Assembly (NCBI RefSeq): GCF_020880415.1
Contig: NZ_JAJIUJ010000103.1
Location: 124,001-188,000 of the forward strand
Direction of reading: 5' to 3'
DNA length: 64,000 nucleotides
DNA from: Xanthomonas euvesicatoria pv. euvesicatoria
GTDB taxonomy: Bacteria > Pseudomonadota > Gammaproteobacteria > Xanthomonadales > Xanthomonadaceae
The notes under the pieces are model-generated. The model did not search any database and was not told the origin of the DNA. It worked only from the letters and a program-made list of their open reading frames with translations. Every line of letters begins with the position of its first letter. Within the stretch, counting starts at the first letter, position 1. The position numbers were made by a program, and so were the translations under genes. Shown here piece after piece: positions 1 to 8,687 of this stretch.

Positions 1-741
1 CAGGGGGCCGTGCAGACGCAGTCGTTGATCGTGGCGACCGGGGGGCTGTCGATTCCCAGCATGGGGGCCAGCGGCTTCGGCTATACCCTGGCCAAGCAGT
101 TCGGCCATGCGCTGCTGCCCACCCGCGCCGGGCTGGTGCCACTCACGCTGAGCGGCAAGCATCAGGAGCGTCTGCAAGCGCTGTCCGGGCTGGCGTTGCC
201 GGTCCAGGCGCAGTGCAACGGAGTCAGCTTTCGCAATTCCATGCTGCTCACCCATCGTGGGGTCAGCGGCCCGGCGATCCTGCAGATTTCCTCGTATTGG
301 CAGCCGGGCGACGATTTGCGGCTGGATCTGCTGCCCGGTCGCGATGCAGCGACGTGGCTGCGCGAACAAAAGCAGCAACGCGGCGCCACCGAGCTGCGCA
401 ACGTGCTGGCCGACGTGCTACCGAAACGGTTTGCGCAACGCTTGTGCGAGCTCTGGCTGCCAGACAAGCCGGTGCGTCAGCTGGATCCGCCGCAGCTGAC
501 AGCCGCCGCCGAGCTGCTCGGCAGCTTCCCGCTGATCGCCAGCGGCACCGAAGGCTATCGGACAGCTGAAGTCACCCTGGGCGGGGTCGATACCCAACAG
601 GTCTCCAGTGCGACCATGGAGTCGCGCCTGGTGGCAGGCCTGTACTTTGTCGGCGAGGTGCTGGATGTCACCGGCTGGCTGGGCGGTTACAACTTTCAGT
701 GGGCGTGGGCGTCCGGCCATGCGGCGGGGAGCGTGGCGTAA
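1..741 (+). CDS. HI0933/YhiN-family FAD-dependent oxidoreductase, 5' end outside window
   Basis: The reading frame is open from the first base, so only the C-terminal part (about 246 residues) is present and the FAD-binding GxGxxG motif lies upstream of the window. The visible part has features typical of HI0933-like flavoproteins (YhiN, BaiN): near the start, the segment IVATGGLSIPSMGASGFGY (the GG dinucleotide-binding region with the S-x-P-x-x-G-S/A-x-G-x-G-Y pattern), and at the end VGEVLDVTGWLGGYNFQWAWASG, the C-terminal FAD contact. The family is presumed to be NAD(P)/FAD-dependent reductases; the substrate is unknown. It is followed by about 215 bp without a gene. The family call is firm; the function is not. 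Confidence 0.88.
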   Translation, partial: QGAVQTQSLIVATGGLSIPSMGASGFGYTLAKQFGHALLPTRAGLVPLTLSGKHQERLQALSGLALPVQAQCNGVSFRNSMLLTHRGVSGPAILQISSYWQPGDDLRLDLLPGRDAATWLREQKQQRGATELRNVLADVLPKRFAQRLCELWLPDKPVRQLDPPQLTAAAELLGSFPLIASGTEGYRTAEVTLGGVDTQQVSSATMESRLVAGLYFVGEVLDVTGWLGGYNFQWAWASGHAAGSVA

Positions 742-956
742 CGGCGATGGCGGGGGGCTCGCCCACCGATCAGGTCAGGCGCCTTGAACGCGCTGTCGCG
801 GCATGGACAGCACGCAGTGAAACGGTCGATGCGCGCCAGAAGGCATCTTCCACGCGCAAATATTGTTCTACGTCTCACACTTGATGCGGCATGCTCCACA
901 CACATGGACGTGCCAAACCCCTTCGTGTATTAAAGCCCGTCTCTAGGGAGCCGCGC

Positions 957-3026
957 ATGCAAAAAGGCAAAGATCTCACCCTCCGCCTGATGATCGTCGA
1001 CGACAGCGTGGAGAGTGCGGAGACCATCGTCACCGCGCTGCGCAATGGCGGCATTGCGGTGCGTCCATCGCGACCGCAAAGCCAGGAGGAACTGGCCAGC
1101 ATGCTGTCGGGCCAGATCGATCTGGCCATCTTGGGTCAGGCGCAGCAGATCCCCATGAGCGCCTTGCAGACCCAGATTGCGGGCAGCGGCAAGGACATCC
1201 CGATCATCTTGCTGGCCGAGCGGATCGAAGAGAACGCCCTGGTCGAGGCCGCTTCGCACGGGGTGCGCGCCATTGCATTGCGCCACCGCCCCGCGCATTT
1301 GCTTGCACTGGTGCGCTCGGAATGGGACGACCTGCTGGCCCGCCGCGGACTGCGCCGCATCGAAGCGCAGATGCGCGAGACCGAGCGCCGCTGCGACGCA
1401 CTCATCGCATCCTCGCGCGACCCGATCGCCTACGTGCATGAAGGCATGCATATCCGCGCCAACGATGCCTATCTGGAAATGTTCGGCTTCGAGTCGTTCG
1501 ACGATGTCGAAGGTATCTCGCTGCTGGACATGATCGCCGCGCAATACGTCGACGATTTCAAACAGCTGCTCAAGGCGATGTCCAAGGGCGAACCGCCGCC
1601 GGCACAGTACAAGCTCGATGCACGCCGCGTGGAAGGCGACACCTTTCCGGCCACGATGGAGTTCGCCACCGCCACCTATGAAGGCGAGCCGTGCATCCAG
1701 GTGGTGTTCCGGCGCCGCGAGGAGTTCGACCCGGAACTGGCGCGCGAGGTCGAAGACTTGCGCCAGCGCGACCAGGTCACCGGCCTGCTCAATCGCCCCA
1801 CCTTCATGGTGGCGCTGGAACAGGCCGTGGCACAGGCCGGCCGCAGCGAGGGCCAATCCGGCTTCCTGCTGATCGAGCCGGATCACTACGCACGCATCCT
1901 TCCGGAGTTCGGGCTGGATTCGGCAGATGCGCTGATTGCTGCGCTTGCCGCGCATGTGGCGAGCGTGCTGGACGACAGCGTGTTGGCCGCGCGCTTCGGC
2001 GAACACAGTTTCGCCCTGCTGTTGAACGGAAATTACGCGCGCACGCATGCGCTGGCCGAAACCGTGCGCAATGCGTTCGCGCAGCACGTGGTCAGCGTGG
2101 GGACGCGCTCGGCCACGGTGACGGTCAGCATCGGCGGCGTGCAGATCGGCGAAAAGATCGCCAGCATCGGCCAGGTACTCAATCGCGGCACCGAGGCGGT
2201 GCGCACCACTGCCGAGCTCGGTGGCAACGCGGTCAGCATCTACGACCCGGCTGCGGCGGATCGGGCCGAAGAAGAACGCATCGAACGTTGGGTCGAGCAG
2301 CTGCGCGAAGCGCTGGTCGGCGACGGTTTCCTGCTGCATTACCAGCCGGTGCTCAACCTGCAAGGCGAGCCGCTGGAGCTGTACCAGGCCTTCCTGCGCC
2401 TGGAACGCAATGGCGAAATGATGTCGCCGAACGCGTTCATGGCCATCGCCGAAGAGCACGACCTGGTCACCGAAATCGACCGCTGGGTGGTGGCGCGGGC
2501 CATCCGGCAACTGGGCGAACGCCAACGTGCCGGGCACAAGACCCATCTGCTGGTACGCATCGGGCCAAACTCGTTCTCGGACCCGCAGATGATCGACACC
2601 ATCCGCGAGCAATTGGCGGTTTACGGTGTCCCCGGCGAACGGCTGTGGCTGCAGACGCCGGAGTCGAAGGTGTTTACGCACCTGCGCAACGCGCAGCAGT
2701 TCCTGGCGGCGGTGTCGGCGATGGATTGCAAGGTCGGGCTGGAGCAGTTCGGCTCGGGTCTGGATTCGTTCCAGTTGCTGGCGCATTTCCACCCGGCCTT
2801 CCTCAAACTGGATCGCGGCATCACCGGCGACATCGCCTCGGCGCGGGAGAGCCAGGAAAAGATTCGCGAAATCACCTCGCGGGCGCAGCCGGCCGGCATT
2901 CTGACAATGGCCGAGTTCGTCGCCGATGCGCAGTCGATGAGCAGCTTCTTCAGTGCCGGAGTGGACTACGTCCAGGGCGATTTCGTGGCACCGACCGGGC
3001 CATTGATGAATTACGAGTTCGGCTGA
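957..3026 (+). CDS. fimX: FimX-like REC-PAS-GGDEF-EAL protein, degenerate c-di-GMP domains
   Basis: 689 residues. The start chosen is the ATG after CTCTAGGGAG (a good ribosome site); a further upstream in-frame ATG at 891 has no such signal. Domains in order: a receiver-like region (about 10-125, beginning LMIVDDSVESAETI), PAS (about 140-260), GGDEF (about 270-430) and EAL (about 440-680). The catalytic motifs are degenerate: RFGEHSF stands where R-GGDEF-F is expected, LYQAFLRL replaces the EAL signature, and EQFGSGLDS replaces DDFGTGYSS. Architecture and length match FimX of Pseudomonas and Xanthomonas, which binds c-di-GMP through a non-catalytic EAL domain and works with a PilZ protein and PilB in type IV pilus assembly. 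Enzymatic inactivity is inferred from the motifs. A strong terminator follows the stop codon. Confidence 0.88.
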   Translation: MQKGKDLTLRLMIVDDSVESAETIVTALRNGGIAVRPSRPQSQEELASMLSGQIDLAILGQAQQIPMSALQTQIAGSGKDIPIILLAERIEENALVEAASHGVRAIALRHRPAHLLALVRSEWDDLLARRGLRRIEAQMRETERRCDALIASSRDPIAYVHEGMHIRANDAYLEMFGFESFDDVEGISLLDMIAAQYVDDFKQLLKAMSKGEPPPAQYKLDARRVEGDTFPATMEFATATYEGEPCIQVVFRRREEFDPELAREVEDLRQRDQVTGLLNRPTFMVALEQAVAQAGRSEGQSGFLLIEPDHYARILPEFGLDSADALIAALAAHVASVLDDSVLAARFGEHSFALLLNGNYARTHALAETVRNAFAQHVVSVGTRSATVTVSIGGVQIGEKIASIGQVLNRGTEAVRTTAELGGNAVSIYDPAAADRAEEERIERWVEQLREALVGDGFLLHYQPVLNLQGEPLELYQAFLRLERNGEMMSPNAFMAIAEEHDLVTEIDRWVVARAIRQLGERQRAGHKTHLLVRIGPNSFSDPQMIDTIREQLAVYGVPGERLWLQTPESKVFTHLRNAQQFLAAVSAMDCKVGLEQFGSGLDSFQLLAHFHPAFLKLDRGITGDIASARESQEKIREITSRAQPAGILTMAEFVADAQSMSSFFSAGVDYVQGDFVAPTGPLMNYEFG

Positions 3027-3066
3027 AAGCCGGCGCGCCCGCTCGTTCGCAACCTCGCTAAATAAC

Positions 3067-3093
3067 AAAAAACCCGCATTGCGCGGGTTTTTT
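3067..3093 (+). terminator. Rho-independent terminator after fimX
   Basis: AAAAAACCCGC, a 5-base loop and GCGGGTTTTTT form an intrinsic terminator about 40 bp after the fimX stop. The A-run on the left arm makes it bidirectional, so it can also serve htpX, which converges and ends at 3126. Confidence 0.9.
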
Positions 3094-3125
3094 GTTGCCT
3101 GCCAGGCAGCCGGAGTTCCGACACC

Positions 3126-4004
3126 TTACATGGCGCTACCACTGGCGGCGCGCAGCGCAGCGATGCGTTCGGTAAGCGGCGGATGGCTCAGGAACAGCCG
3201 GCGCAAGCCCTCGCCCACCCCACCGGAGATGCCGAACGCCTGCACTTGCGAGGGCAAGGTGTTCTGGCCATGGTTGAGCGACAGCCGCTCCAGCGCAGCG
3301 ATCATCTTGCTGCGGCCGGCCAGCTGCGCGCCACCGGCATCGGCGCGGAATTCGCGGCGTCGCGAGAACCACATCGCAATCATGGTCGCGAACAAGCCGA
3401 ACACCATCTCCAACGCAAACACGATGATGTAGTACGCAAAGCCACGACCGCCCTCGCGGTTGCCCGACAAGGCGCTGTCGATAATGCCGCCGACCACGCG
3501 GGCGAGCACGATCACGAAGGTATTGAGGACGCCCTGCAGCAGCGCCATGGTGACCATATCGCCGTTGGCCACGTGGGCGATCTCGTGGCCAAGCACCGCC
3601 TCGGCTTCATCCTGGTCCATGTTCTGCAGCAGGCCGGTGGACACCGCCACCAGGGCGTCGTTGCGGTTGGCGCCGGTGGCGAACGCGTTGATTTCCGGGC
3701 CGTCGTAGACCGCTACTTCCGGCATGCCGATGCCGGCAGCCTGGGCGTGGCGGCGCACGGTCTCCAGCAACCAGCGCTCGGTCGGCGTGCGCGGCTCGGT
3801 GATGACCTGCGCACCGGTGCTGCGCTTGGCCATGAACTTGGACAGCAGCAAGGAAATGAACGAGCCGCCGAAACCGAAGATGGCGGCCATCACCAACAGG
3901 CCACTCATCTGCGCGGGATTGACGCCCAGCAACGACATGACGATGCCGGCGAGCATCAGCACCGCAAGATTGGTCAGCAGGAACAGGAAAATGCGGTTGA
4001 ACAT
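3126..4004 (-). CDS. htpX: Membrane zinc metalloprotease HtpX
   Basis: 292 residues, the usual length for HtpX (M48 family). Two N-terminal membrane segments are visible (about residues 4-24 and 33-55). The zinc site is HEIAH in [15 protein letters not shown] (about residue 140), followed by two more hydrophobic segments and the downstream metal-ligand Glu region ([12 protein letters not shown], about 222). HtpX degrades misfolded inner-membrane proteins with FtsH; in E. coli it is under envelope-stress control. It stands alone, convergent with fimX and divergent from gluQRS. Confidence 0.96.
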   Translation of the reverse strand: MFNRIFLFLLTNLAVLMLAGIVMSLLGVNPAQMSGLLVMAAIFGFGGSFISLLLSKFMAKRSTGAQVITEPRTPTERWLLETVRRHAQAAGIGMPEVAVYDGPEINAFATGANRNDALVAVSTGLLQNMDQDEAEAVLGHEIAHVANGDMVTMALLQGVLNTFVIVLARVVGGIIDSALSGNREGGRGFAYYIIVFALEMVFGLFATMIAMWFSRRREFRADAGGAQLAGRSKMIAALERLSLNHGQNTLPSQVQAFGISGGVGEGLRRLFLSHPPLTERIAALRAASGSAM

Positions 4005-4101
4005 GGCGCGATGGCTCCACGGATGCGGGGTGAACTGGTGCGGATCTGCGGGTGTTGCGGCTTGAAATCAAGCAAGCACCTGACCGACGATTCAGCTGCC
4101 C

Positions 4102-5001
4102 ATGCCATCGCCCCCTTATCTCGGCCGCTTCGCGCCCTCGCCCACCGGCCCCCTGCACTTCGGCTCCCTGCTGGCTGCATTCGGCAGCTGGCTGCTGGCC
4201 CGGCATGACGGTGGGCAGTGGTGCGTACGCATCGAAGACATCGACCCGCCGCGTGCCGAACCCGGCGCCAGCGAACGTCAGCTGCGCACGCTGGCCGCAT
4301 TCGGGCTGCACTCGGACCTGCCGGTGATGCGGCAGTCCGAGCGCGATGCGGCCTACACCGACGCTATCACTCAGCTGCTGGAAACCGGCCAGGCATTCGA
4401 ATGCAGCTGCAGCCGTGCCGATCTGGCCGGCATGGGCGGCATCCACCACGCCTGCGTCGCGCCACTGGGCGAGCGCCGTGCGGTGCGCCTGCGGGTGCCG
4501 CCGCAATCGCCGGTCGGCTTCGAGGACGCCTTGCAAGGCCCGGTGCTGCAGGATGTCTACGCCGAGGTGGGCGATGTGGTGCTGCGCCGCGCCGATGGGT
4601 ATTGGGCGTACCAACTGGCAGTGGTGGTGGACGATGCGGCGCAGGGCATCACCGATGTGGTGCGCGGCGCCGACCTGCTCGACTCCACCCCGCGCCAGAT
4701 GGTGCTGCAGCGCGCACTGGGCCTGCCGCAGCCGCGCTACCTGCACCTGCCGCTGATGCTGGATCGCGACGGCCGCAAGCTGTCCAAGTCACACGATGCA
4801 CCCGCACTGGACGACGCCGATCCACTGCCGGCCCTGCACGCCGCCTGGGTCGCCCTGGGCCAACAGGCCGACGCACTGCCGCGGCATGCAGCCGTGGAAA
4901 CCCTGCTGCAGCACGCCGTGCAGCATTTTTCGCCACGGCTGCTTCCACGCCAACGCCAGCTGGACCTCGATGCGCGCGCATCCGGCCTCCAGCGTGACTA
5001 G
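4102..5001 (+). CDS. gluQ: Glutamyl-Q tRNA(Asp) synthetase
   Basis: 299 residues, much shorter than a full glutamyl-tRNA synthetase and lacking the anticodon-binding domain, as in GluQRS/YadB. The class I signatures are present: a HIGH variant in RFAPSPTGPLHFGSLLAA (residues 9-26) and KMSKS as KLSKS (about residue 231). A zinc site is suggested by CSCSR followed by HHAC (about residues 103-122). The enzyme attaches glutamate to queuosine at position 34 of tRNA(Asp). It is divergent from htpX, with 97 bp between the starts; queG, also in the queuosine pathway, lies 9.5 kb away. Confidence 0.95.
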   Translation: MPSPPYLGRFAPSPTGPLHFGSLLAAFGSWLLARHDGGQWCVRIEDIDPPRAEPGASERQLRTLAAFGLHSDLPVMRQSERDAAYTDAITQLLETGQAFECSCSRADLAGMGGIHHACVAPLGERRAVRLRVPPQSPVGFEDALQGPVLQDVYAEVGDVVLRRADGYWAYQLAVVVDDAAQGITDVVRGADLLDSTPRQMVLQRALGLPQPRYLHLPLMLDRDGRKLSKSHDAPALDDADPLPALHAAWVALGQQADALPRHAAVETLLQHAVQHFSPRLLPRQRQLDLDARASGLQRD

Positions 5002-5083
5002 AATTGCGGCCCAGCACCGGCGTCCGGGCGCAGCAGTCCCGCACCCGAATCGCCCTCAGCCTCACTTGTTGATTGGAGTCGTC

Positions 5084-5824
5084 ATGACATCTCGCGTCAC
5101 ATTGGTCACCGGCGGCACCGGCGGTATCGGTACTGCCATCTGCAAGCGCCTGGCCGACCAGGGCCACCGGGTCGCCAGCAACTTCCGCAACGAAGAAAAG
5201 GCACGCGACTGGCAGCAGCGCATGCAGGCGCAGGGGTACGAGGTCGCCCTGTTTCGCGGCGATGTCGCCTCGTCCGAGCATGCGCGCGCGCTGGTGGAAG
5301 ACGTCGAATCCTCGCTGGGGCCGGTCGAGGTGTTGGTCAACAACGCCGGCATCACCCGCGACACCACCTTCCACCGCATGAGTGCCGAGCAGTGGCACGA
5401 GGTCATCAACACCAACCTCAATTCGGTCTTCAACGTGACCCGCCCGGTGATCGAGGGCATGCGTAAACGCGGCTGGGGCCGGGTGATCCAGATCAGCTCG
5501 ATCAATGGGCTCAAGGGCCAGTATGGCCAGGCCAACTACGCTGCCGCCAAGGCTGGCATGCACGGCTTCACCATCTCGCTGGCGCGCGAGAACGCGGCAT
5601 TCGGGGTCACCGTCAACACGGTCTCGCCCGGTTATGTGGCCACCGACATGGTGATGGCCGTTCCGGAAGAAGTGCGCGCCAAGATCGTGGCCGATATCCC
5701 CACCGGACGCCTGGGCCGTCCGGAAGAGATCGCCTACGCGGTGGCGTTTCTGGTTGCGGAAGAGGCTGCCTGGATCACTGGCTCGAATCTGGACATCAAC
5801 GGCGGCCACCACATGGGCTGGTAA
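5084..5824 (+). CDS. phaB: Acetoacetyl-CoA reductase (SDR family)
   Basis: 246 residues. The ATG at 5084 follows GATTGGAGTCGTC; the open frame extends further upstream but only as out-of-frame overlap with gluQ. It is a classical short-chain dehydrogenase: the TGGTGGIG cofactor loop (residues 9-16), NNAG (about 86), the catalytic Ser in QISSINGLKGQYGQ and the YAAAK pair (about 152-156). The sequence is very like PhaB/PhbB, the NADPH-dependent reductase that makes (R)-3-hydroxybutyryl-CoA for polyhydroxybutyrate. The PHB regulator phaR follows 160 bp downstream, which supports this over a FabG role. The polymerase genes are not in the window. Confidence 0.9.
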   Translation: MTSRVTLVTGGTGGIGTAICKRLADQGHRVASNFRNEEKARDWQQRMQAQGYEVALFRGDVASSEHARALVEDVESSLGPVEVLVNNAGITRDTTFHRMSAEQWHEVINTNLNSVFNVTRPVIEGMRKRGWGRVIQISSINGLKGQYGQANYAAAKAGMHGFTISLARENAAFGVTVNTVSPGYVATDMVMAVPEEVRAKIVADIPTGRLGRPEEIAYAVAFLVAEEAAWITGSNLDINGGHHMGW

Positions 5825-5845
5825 CGTTTGCTGCAACTTTGCGGT

Positions 5846-5889
5846 GCAGCATGGATTTTGCTCAAAAACCATGCTGCGCAACATTTTTA
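5846..5889 (+). terminator. Probable terminator hairpin after phaB
   Basis: GCAGCATGG (5846-5854) and CCATGCTGC (5869-5877) pair perfectly around a 14-base loop and are followed by GCAACATTTTT. The hairpin lies between phaB and phaR and suggests that they are separate transcripts or that the junction is attenuated. Confidence 0.65.
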
Positions 5890-5983
5890 ATGTGTCCGCT
5901 TAAGCAAATAAGGCCTTTTGGCTGTTGCAAGCGCTGCTGCGGTGCGCCATCCTGCGCGCACTATCAGTGTGGGTGAACGTTCC

Positions 5984-6559
5984 ATGGCCGGACTTCGCAT
6001 CATCAAGAAGTATCCCAATCGCCGTCTCTACGACACGGAAATCTCCAGCTACATCACCATCGAAGATGTGCGCCAATTGATCATCGATGGCGAAGAATTC
6101 GAAGTACGCGATGCCAAGAGCGGCGAGGACCTCAGCCGCGCAGTGCTGCTGCAAATCATCGCCGACCGCGAGCAGGACGGCGAGCCGATGCTCTCCACCC
6201 AGTTGCTGAGCCAGATCATCCGGTTTTATGGCGACTCGCTGCAGGGCTTCATGGGCAATTACCTGGAGCGCAGCATGCAGGTGTTCCTGGATCAGCAGCA
6301 GCAGTTCCGTCAGCAGATGGGCAACCTGCTCGGGCAGACCCCGTGGGCGATGATGAACCAGTTGACCGAGCGCAACCTGGAGTTGTGGCAGGAGTTCCAG
6401 CGCAACTTCGGCGCCGGCTTCGGCCGCGCGGGTGGCCCGGGCACACCGCCGAGCCCGCCTGGGGCGAGCGGCCTGGGCAGCGGCCCGATGGGAACCGGCA
6501 CGCATGGCTCGGCTGGCGGCAATCACGGCACGACCGGCAAGGCCCGCAACCGCGGCTAA
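5984..6559 (+). CDS. phaR: Polyhydroxyalkanoate synthesis repressor PhaR
   Basis: 191 residues. The start at MAGLRIIKKYPNRRLYDTE matches the conserved PhaR N-terminus; the longer open frame adds 22 residues with no homology look. The N-terminal DNA-binding PHB/PHA accumulation domain (residues 1-62) is followed by a Gln-rich amphipathic region with repeated FLDQQQQFRQQM-type helices that in this family bind phasin and PHB granules, then a Gly/Pro-rich tail. PhaR represses phasin genes until polymer appears. Its TAA stop lies inside the left end of a palindromic repeat copy (GCGGCTAA), so the last residues may have been changed by that element. Confidence 0.93.
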   Translation: MAGLRIIKKYPNRRLYDTEISSYITIEDVRQLIIDGEEFEVRDAKSGEDLSRAVLLQIIADREQDGEPMLSTQLLSQIIRFYGDSLQGFMGNYLERSMQVFLDQQQQFRQQMGNLLGQTPWAMMNQLTERNLELWQEFQRNFGAGFGRAGGPGTPPSPPGASGLGSGPMGTGTHGSAGGNHGTTGKARNRG

Positions 6560-6697
6560 TAGACAACACGCCATTGCGCAGCCGCCAGGCAGGTGCGGCC
6601 GGTGCCGGAATCCTCAGGCGCTGCTCGGACACCCCGGCTCCGCTGCGCCGGCCATGCCAGCTGACGGCTGGTCGCGGTGTGATGTCGACCGTTTCAG
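6549..6697 (+). repeat. Palindromic repeat, copy A (degenerate)
   Basis: Degenerate full-length member of the dispersed repeat family. It begins GCGGCTAATAGAC, overlapping the phaR stop, continues TGCGCAGCCGCCAGGC, then CGGCCGGTGCCGGAATCCTCA, and ends near GTCGACCGTTTCAG. Its order matches copies E (40052-40198) and F (60263-60409), with about the same 147-149 bp length. Confidence 0.7.
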
Positions 6698-6743
6698 ATA
6701 CCGAACGCTGCGCCAGGAGCCTCAGGCTCCCAGGCGCAGCCAA

Positions 6744-7733
6744 TCAGTGGCCGGCCTGCGTTGTGCAGGCAGAGCAGATCCGCTCCACGTGGTAGCCGCG
6801 CGCACGCAGACGCTCTACTACCCCGTCATTGCCCAGCAAATGCAGCGCACCGACCACCACCAGCGTGGTTCCGCCGCCCTTGCCGAGCCGCTGCTCCAGC
6901 CGCGGCACCCAGCGCGCATTGCGCTCGACATTGATGTCCTGATACAGCGCCGGATACTGGCGGCGCATGTCTTCGGCCATCTGCGTGGACAGCGTATGCA
7001 CATCGCCATTGCGCCAGGCTGCATGCAGCTGGCGTAGCTGGTCGGTGGCATCGGCCTCGTCCAGCGACTCTTCCAGCAACTGATGCTGCTCGGTCGGCGA
7101 CATGCCGTCGAGCAAGGCGATTTGCTCGGCGGCGCGCTCCAGGCCGTCGGCCGGTTTGCCGCGCGCCTGCGCCTGTTCCATCAGGTAATGGTCCAGCCCC
7201 GCGTTCGGGTCCATGCCTTGCCGGGTCATCTCCGCCAGGCTGATCGTCAGCGCTACGAACCAGGGCTCGAGCGGCTGCAGGCTCGCCAGCGACATGCCGT
7301 ACTTGCGCGCGTAGGCGCTCAGCGCCTGCCAGGTCTTCGCATCCAGCGTGTCCTGCAGCGTACGCCCGTCGGTGCGCCGCGCCGCCTGCAGCATGCGACT
7401 GGCCAGCTCGGGCGATTGCGCATCGTCAGGCGGCAATTCGAACAGCAGACGGTCGGCCTTGGCGAAGGCCTGCATCACATCCGGCGATAACGGGTAGTCG
7501 CTGGGCTTGAGCACATGAAACGAGCCCAGCAGATACAGCGTGCCGCCCTTGCCATCGACCTTCCACAGCAGCGGCACCGGCGGGCCTGCCGGCGCGTGGC
7601 CGGCACCGCGCGCCCACACCGGTACGAGCGCGCCGCTCCACAAGGCCAGGCCAAGCAGCGCGCTGCTGCACCAGGTGGCAATCCGCTGGCGCGTCAACGT
7701 GGTCCGTCGCCCGGTCACCAGGCTTCTCCGCAC
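6744..7733 (-). CDS. TraB/GumN-family protein, exported
   Basis: 329 residues with an N-terminal signal peptide (arginines, then about residues 19-37 hydrophobic, ending VPVWARG). The TraB/GumN pattern is clear: GTLYLLGSFHVLKPSDYPL (first conserved His), a FELPPDD acidic motif (about residue 97), and near the C-terminus VVVGALHLLGNDGVVERLR with a second GxxH. The fold is related to EreA/ChaN/PmtA proteins with candidate metal-binding His/Glu residues; the substrate is unknown. The name GumN comes from the xanthan cluster, but this is a paralogue outside it. It is last in an operon with mutL and a DUF1684 gene, 18 bp after the latter. Confidence 0.9.
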   Translation of the reverse strand: MRRSLVTGRRTTLTRQRIATWCSSALLGLALWSGALVPVWARGAGHAPAGPPVPLLWKVDGKGGTLYLLGSFHVLKPSDYPLSPDVMQAFAKADRLLFELPPDDAQSPELASRMLQAARRTDGRTLQDTLDAKTWQALSAYARKYGMSLASLQPLEPWFVALTISLAEMTRQGMDPNAGLDHYLMEQAQARGKPADGLERAAEQIALLDGMSPTEQHQLLEESLDEADATDQLRQLHAAWRNGDVHTLSTQMAEDMRRQYPALYQDINVERNARWVPRLEQRLGKGGGTTLVVVGALHLLGNDGVVERLRARGYHVERICSACTTQAGH

Positions 7734-7751
7734 ATGTGAATGGCGCGCATG

Positions 7752-8687
7752 TCAGTGCGGCACCTTGTAGGCCTTCTCGCCTGCCGACACCGCCAGATCG
7801 ATGCGGTTTTCCGGCGGCGGCAGTGGGCAGGTGGCGAATGGGGTGAACGCGCATGGTGGGTTGTAGGCGCGGTTGAAATCGACGATGACATGCCCCGAGG
7901 CATCGGGCACGTCCAGATCCAGAAAACGTCCAGCCGGATAGCTGCCGTGACCGCTGGTGCGGTCGGCGAATACCACGAACATCGGCCGCCCTGGCTCGCC
8001 GATGGTTTCCAATCGGTAGGTCTTGCCGTCGAGCTCGAACTCGATCGCGCCCGCGTTCGGCTGCTCGCTGCTGATCCCGACGATGTCGACGATCGGGATG
8101 GTCTTGCCGACGGAGTTGGGCACATAGCGCGCGTTGATGCGCCAGGATGGATCCACGGGCCAATAGTCCAGACCCGCGAAGTGCGTGCGCGAGCTCGCGT
8201 CGGCATGCTTGACCCGTAGCGCATACCGGTCGCCGCGATGGATCAGGCTCAACACGCCCTTGCCCTCGTCGAAATGGATCAGGGTGGGCTGCGGATCGCG
8301 ATCGGACTGGAAGCGGATCCGGCTGGTCAGCGGCTTGCCATCGAGGGTCAGCGCGGCACCACGCTCGGGCACGAACCAGACCGCGTTGTTCTCCGTGGAC
8401 ACCATGCCCATCTTCGGTGGGCCTACCGCGAGTCTGATACCGCTGTCGGCGCTGCTGCCGATGTAATGCGCCTTCAGCGACAGCCAATGCAGGCCAACCA
8501 GGCTGGTCCAGCCATCGGGCGCGCGCAGTTCCTTCAGCCGCGCTTCGCGCCAGGCGGCGGTGTCGGCCAGAAATGTCTTGTCGAGTGCGACCGGCGCAGC
8601 CGGCGGTGGCGCATCGCGCCCGCAACCGAATAACGCCGCTGCGACCAGCATGCCGAGCAGCCAGCCCTTCCCCCCGTGCACTGCCAT
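7752..8687 (-). CDS. DUF1684 lipoprotein
   Basis: 311 residues from the ATG at 8687, whose A is shared with the mutL stop codon (TGATG), implying translational coupling. The open frame upstream lies inside mutL and is not used here. A lipoprotein signal (GWLLGMLVAAALFGCGRD) gives a likely acylated Cys. The body carries the DUF1684 pattern: RLKELRAPDGWTSLVGLHWL near the N-terminus and FNRAYNPPCAFTPFATCPLPPPENRI near the C-terminus with conserved Asn/Cys residues. The family function is unknown. Confidence 0.9.
   Translation of the reverse strand: MAVHGGKGWLLGMLVAAALFGCGRDAPPPAAPVALDKTFLADTAAWREARLKELRAPDGWTSLVGLHWLSLKAHYIGSSADSGIRLAVGPPKMGMVSTENNAVWFVPERGAALTLDGKPLTSRIRFQSDRDPQPTLIHFDEGKGVLSLIHRGDRYALRVKHADASSRTHFAGLDYWPVDPSWRINARYVPNSVGKTIPIVDIVGISSEQPNAGAIEFELDGKTYRLETIGEPGRPMFVVFADRTSGHGSYPAGRFLDLDVPDASGHVIVDFNRAYNPPCAFTPFATCPLPPPENRIDLAVSAGEKAYKVPH

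Noticed and set aside
930-3068. 712-residue open frame antisense to fimX
   Set aside because: Shadow of the high-GC third-position bias of fimX; no ribosome site and no recognisable domain.
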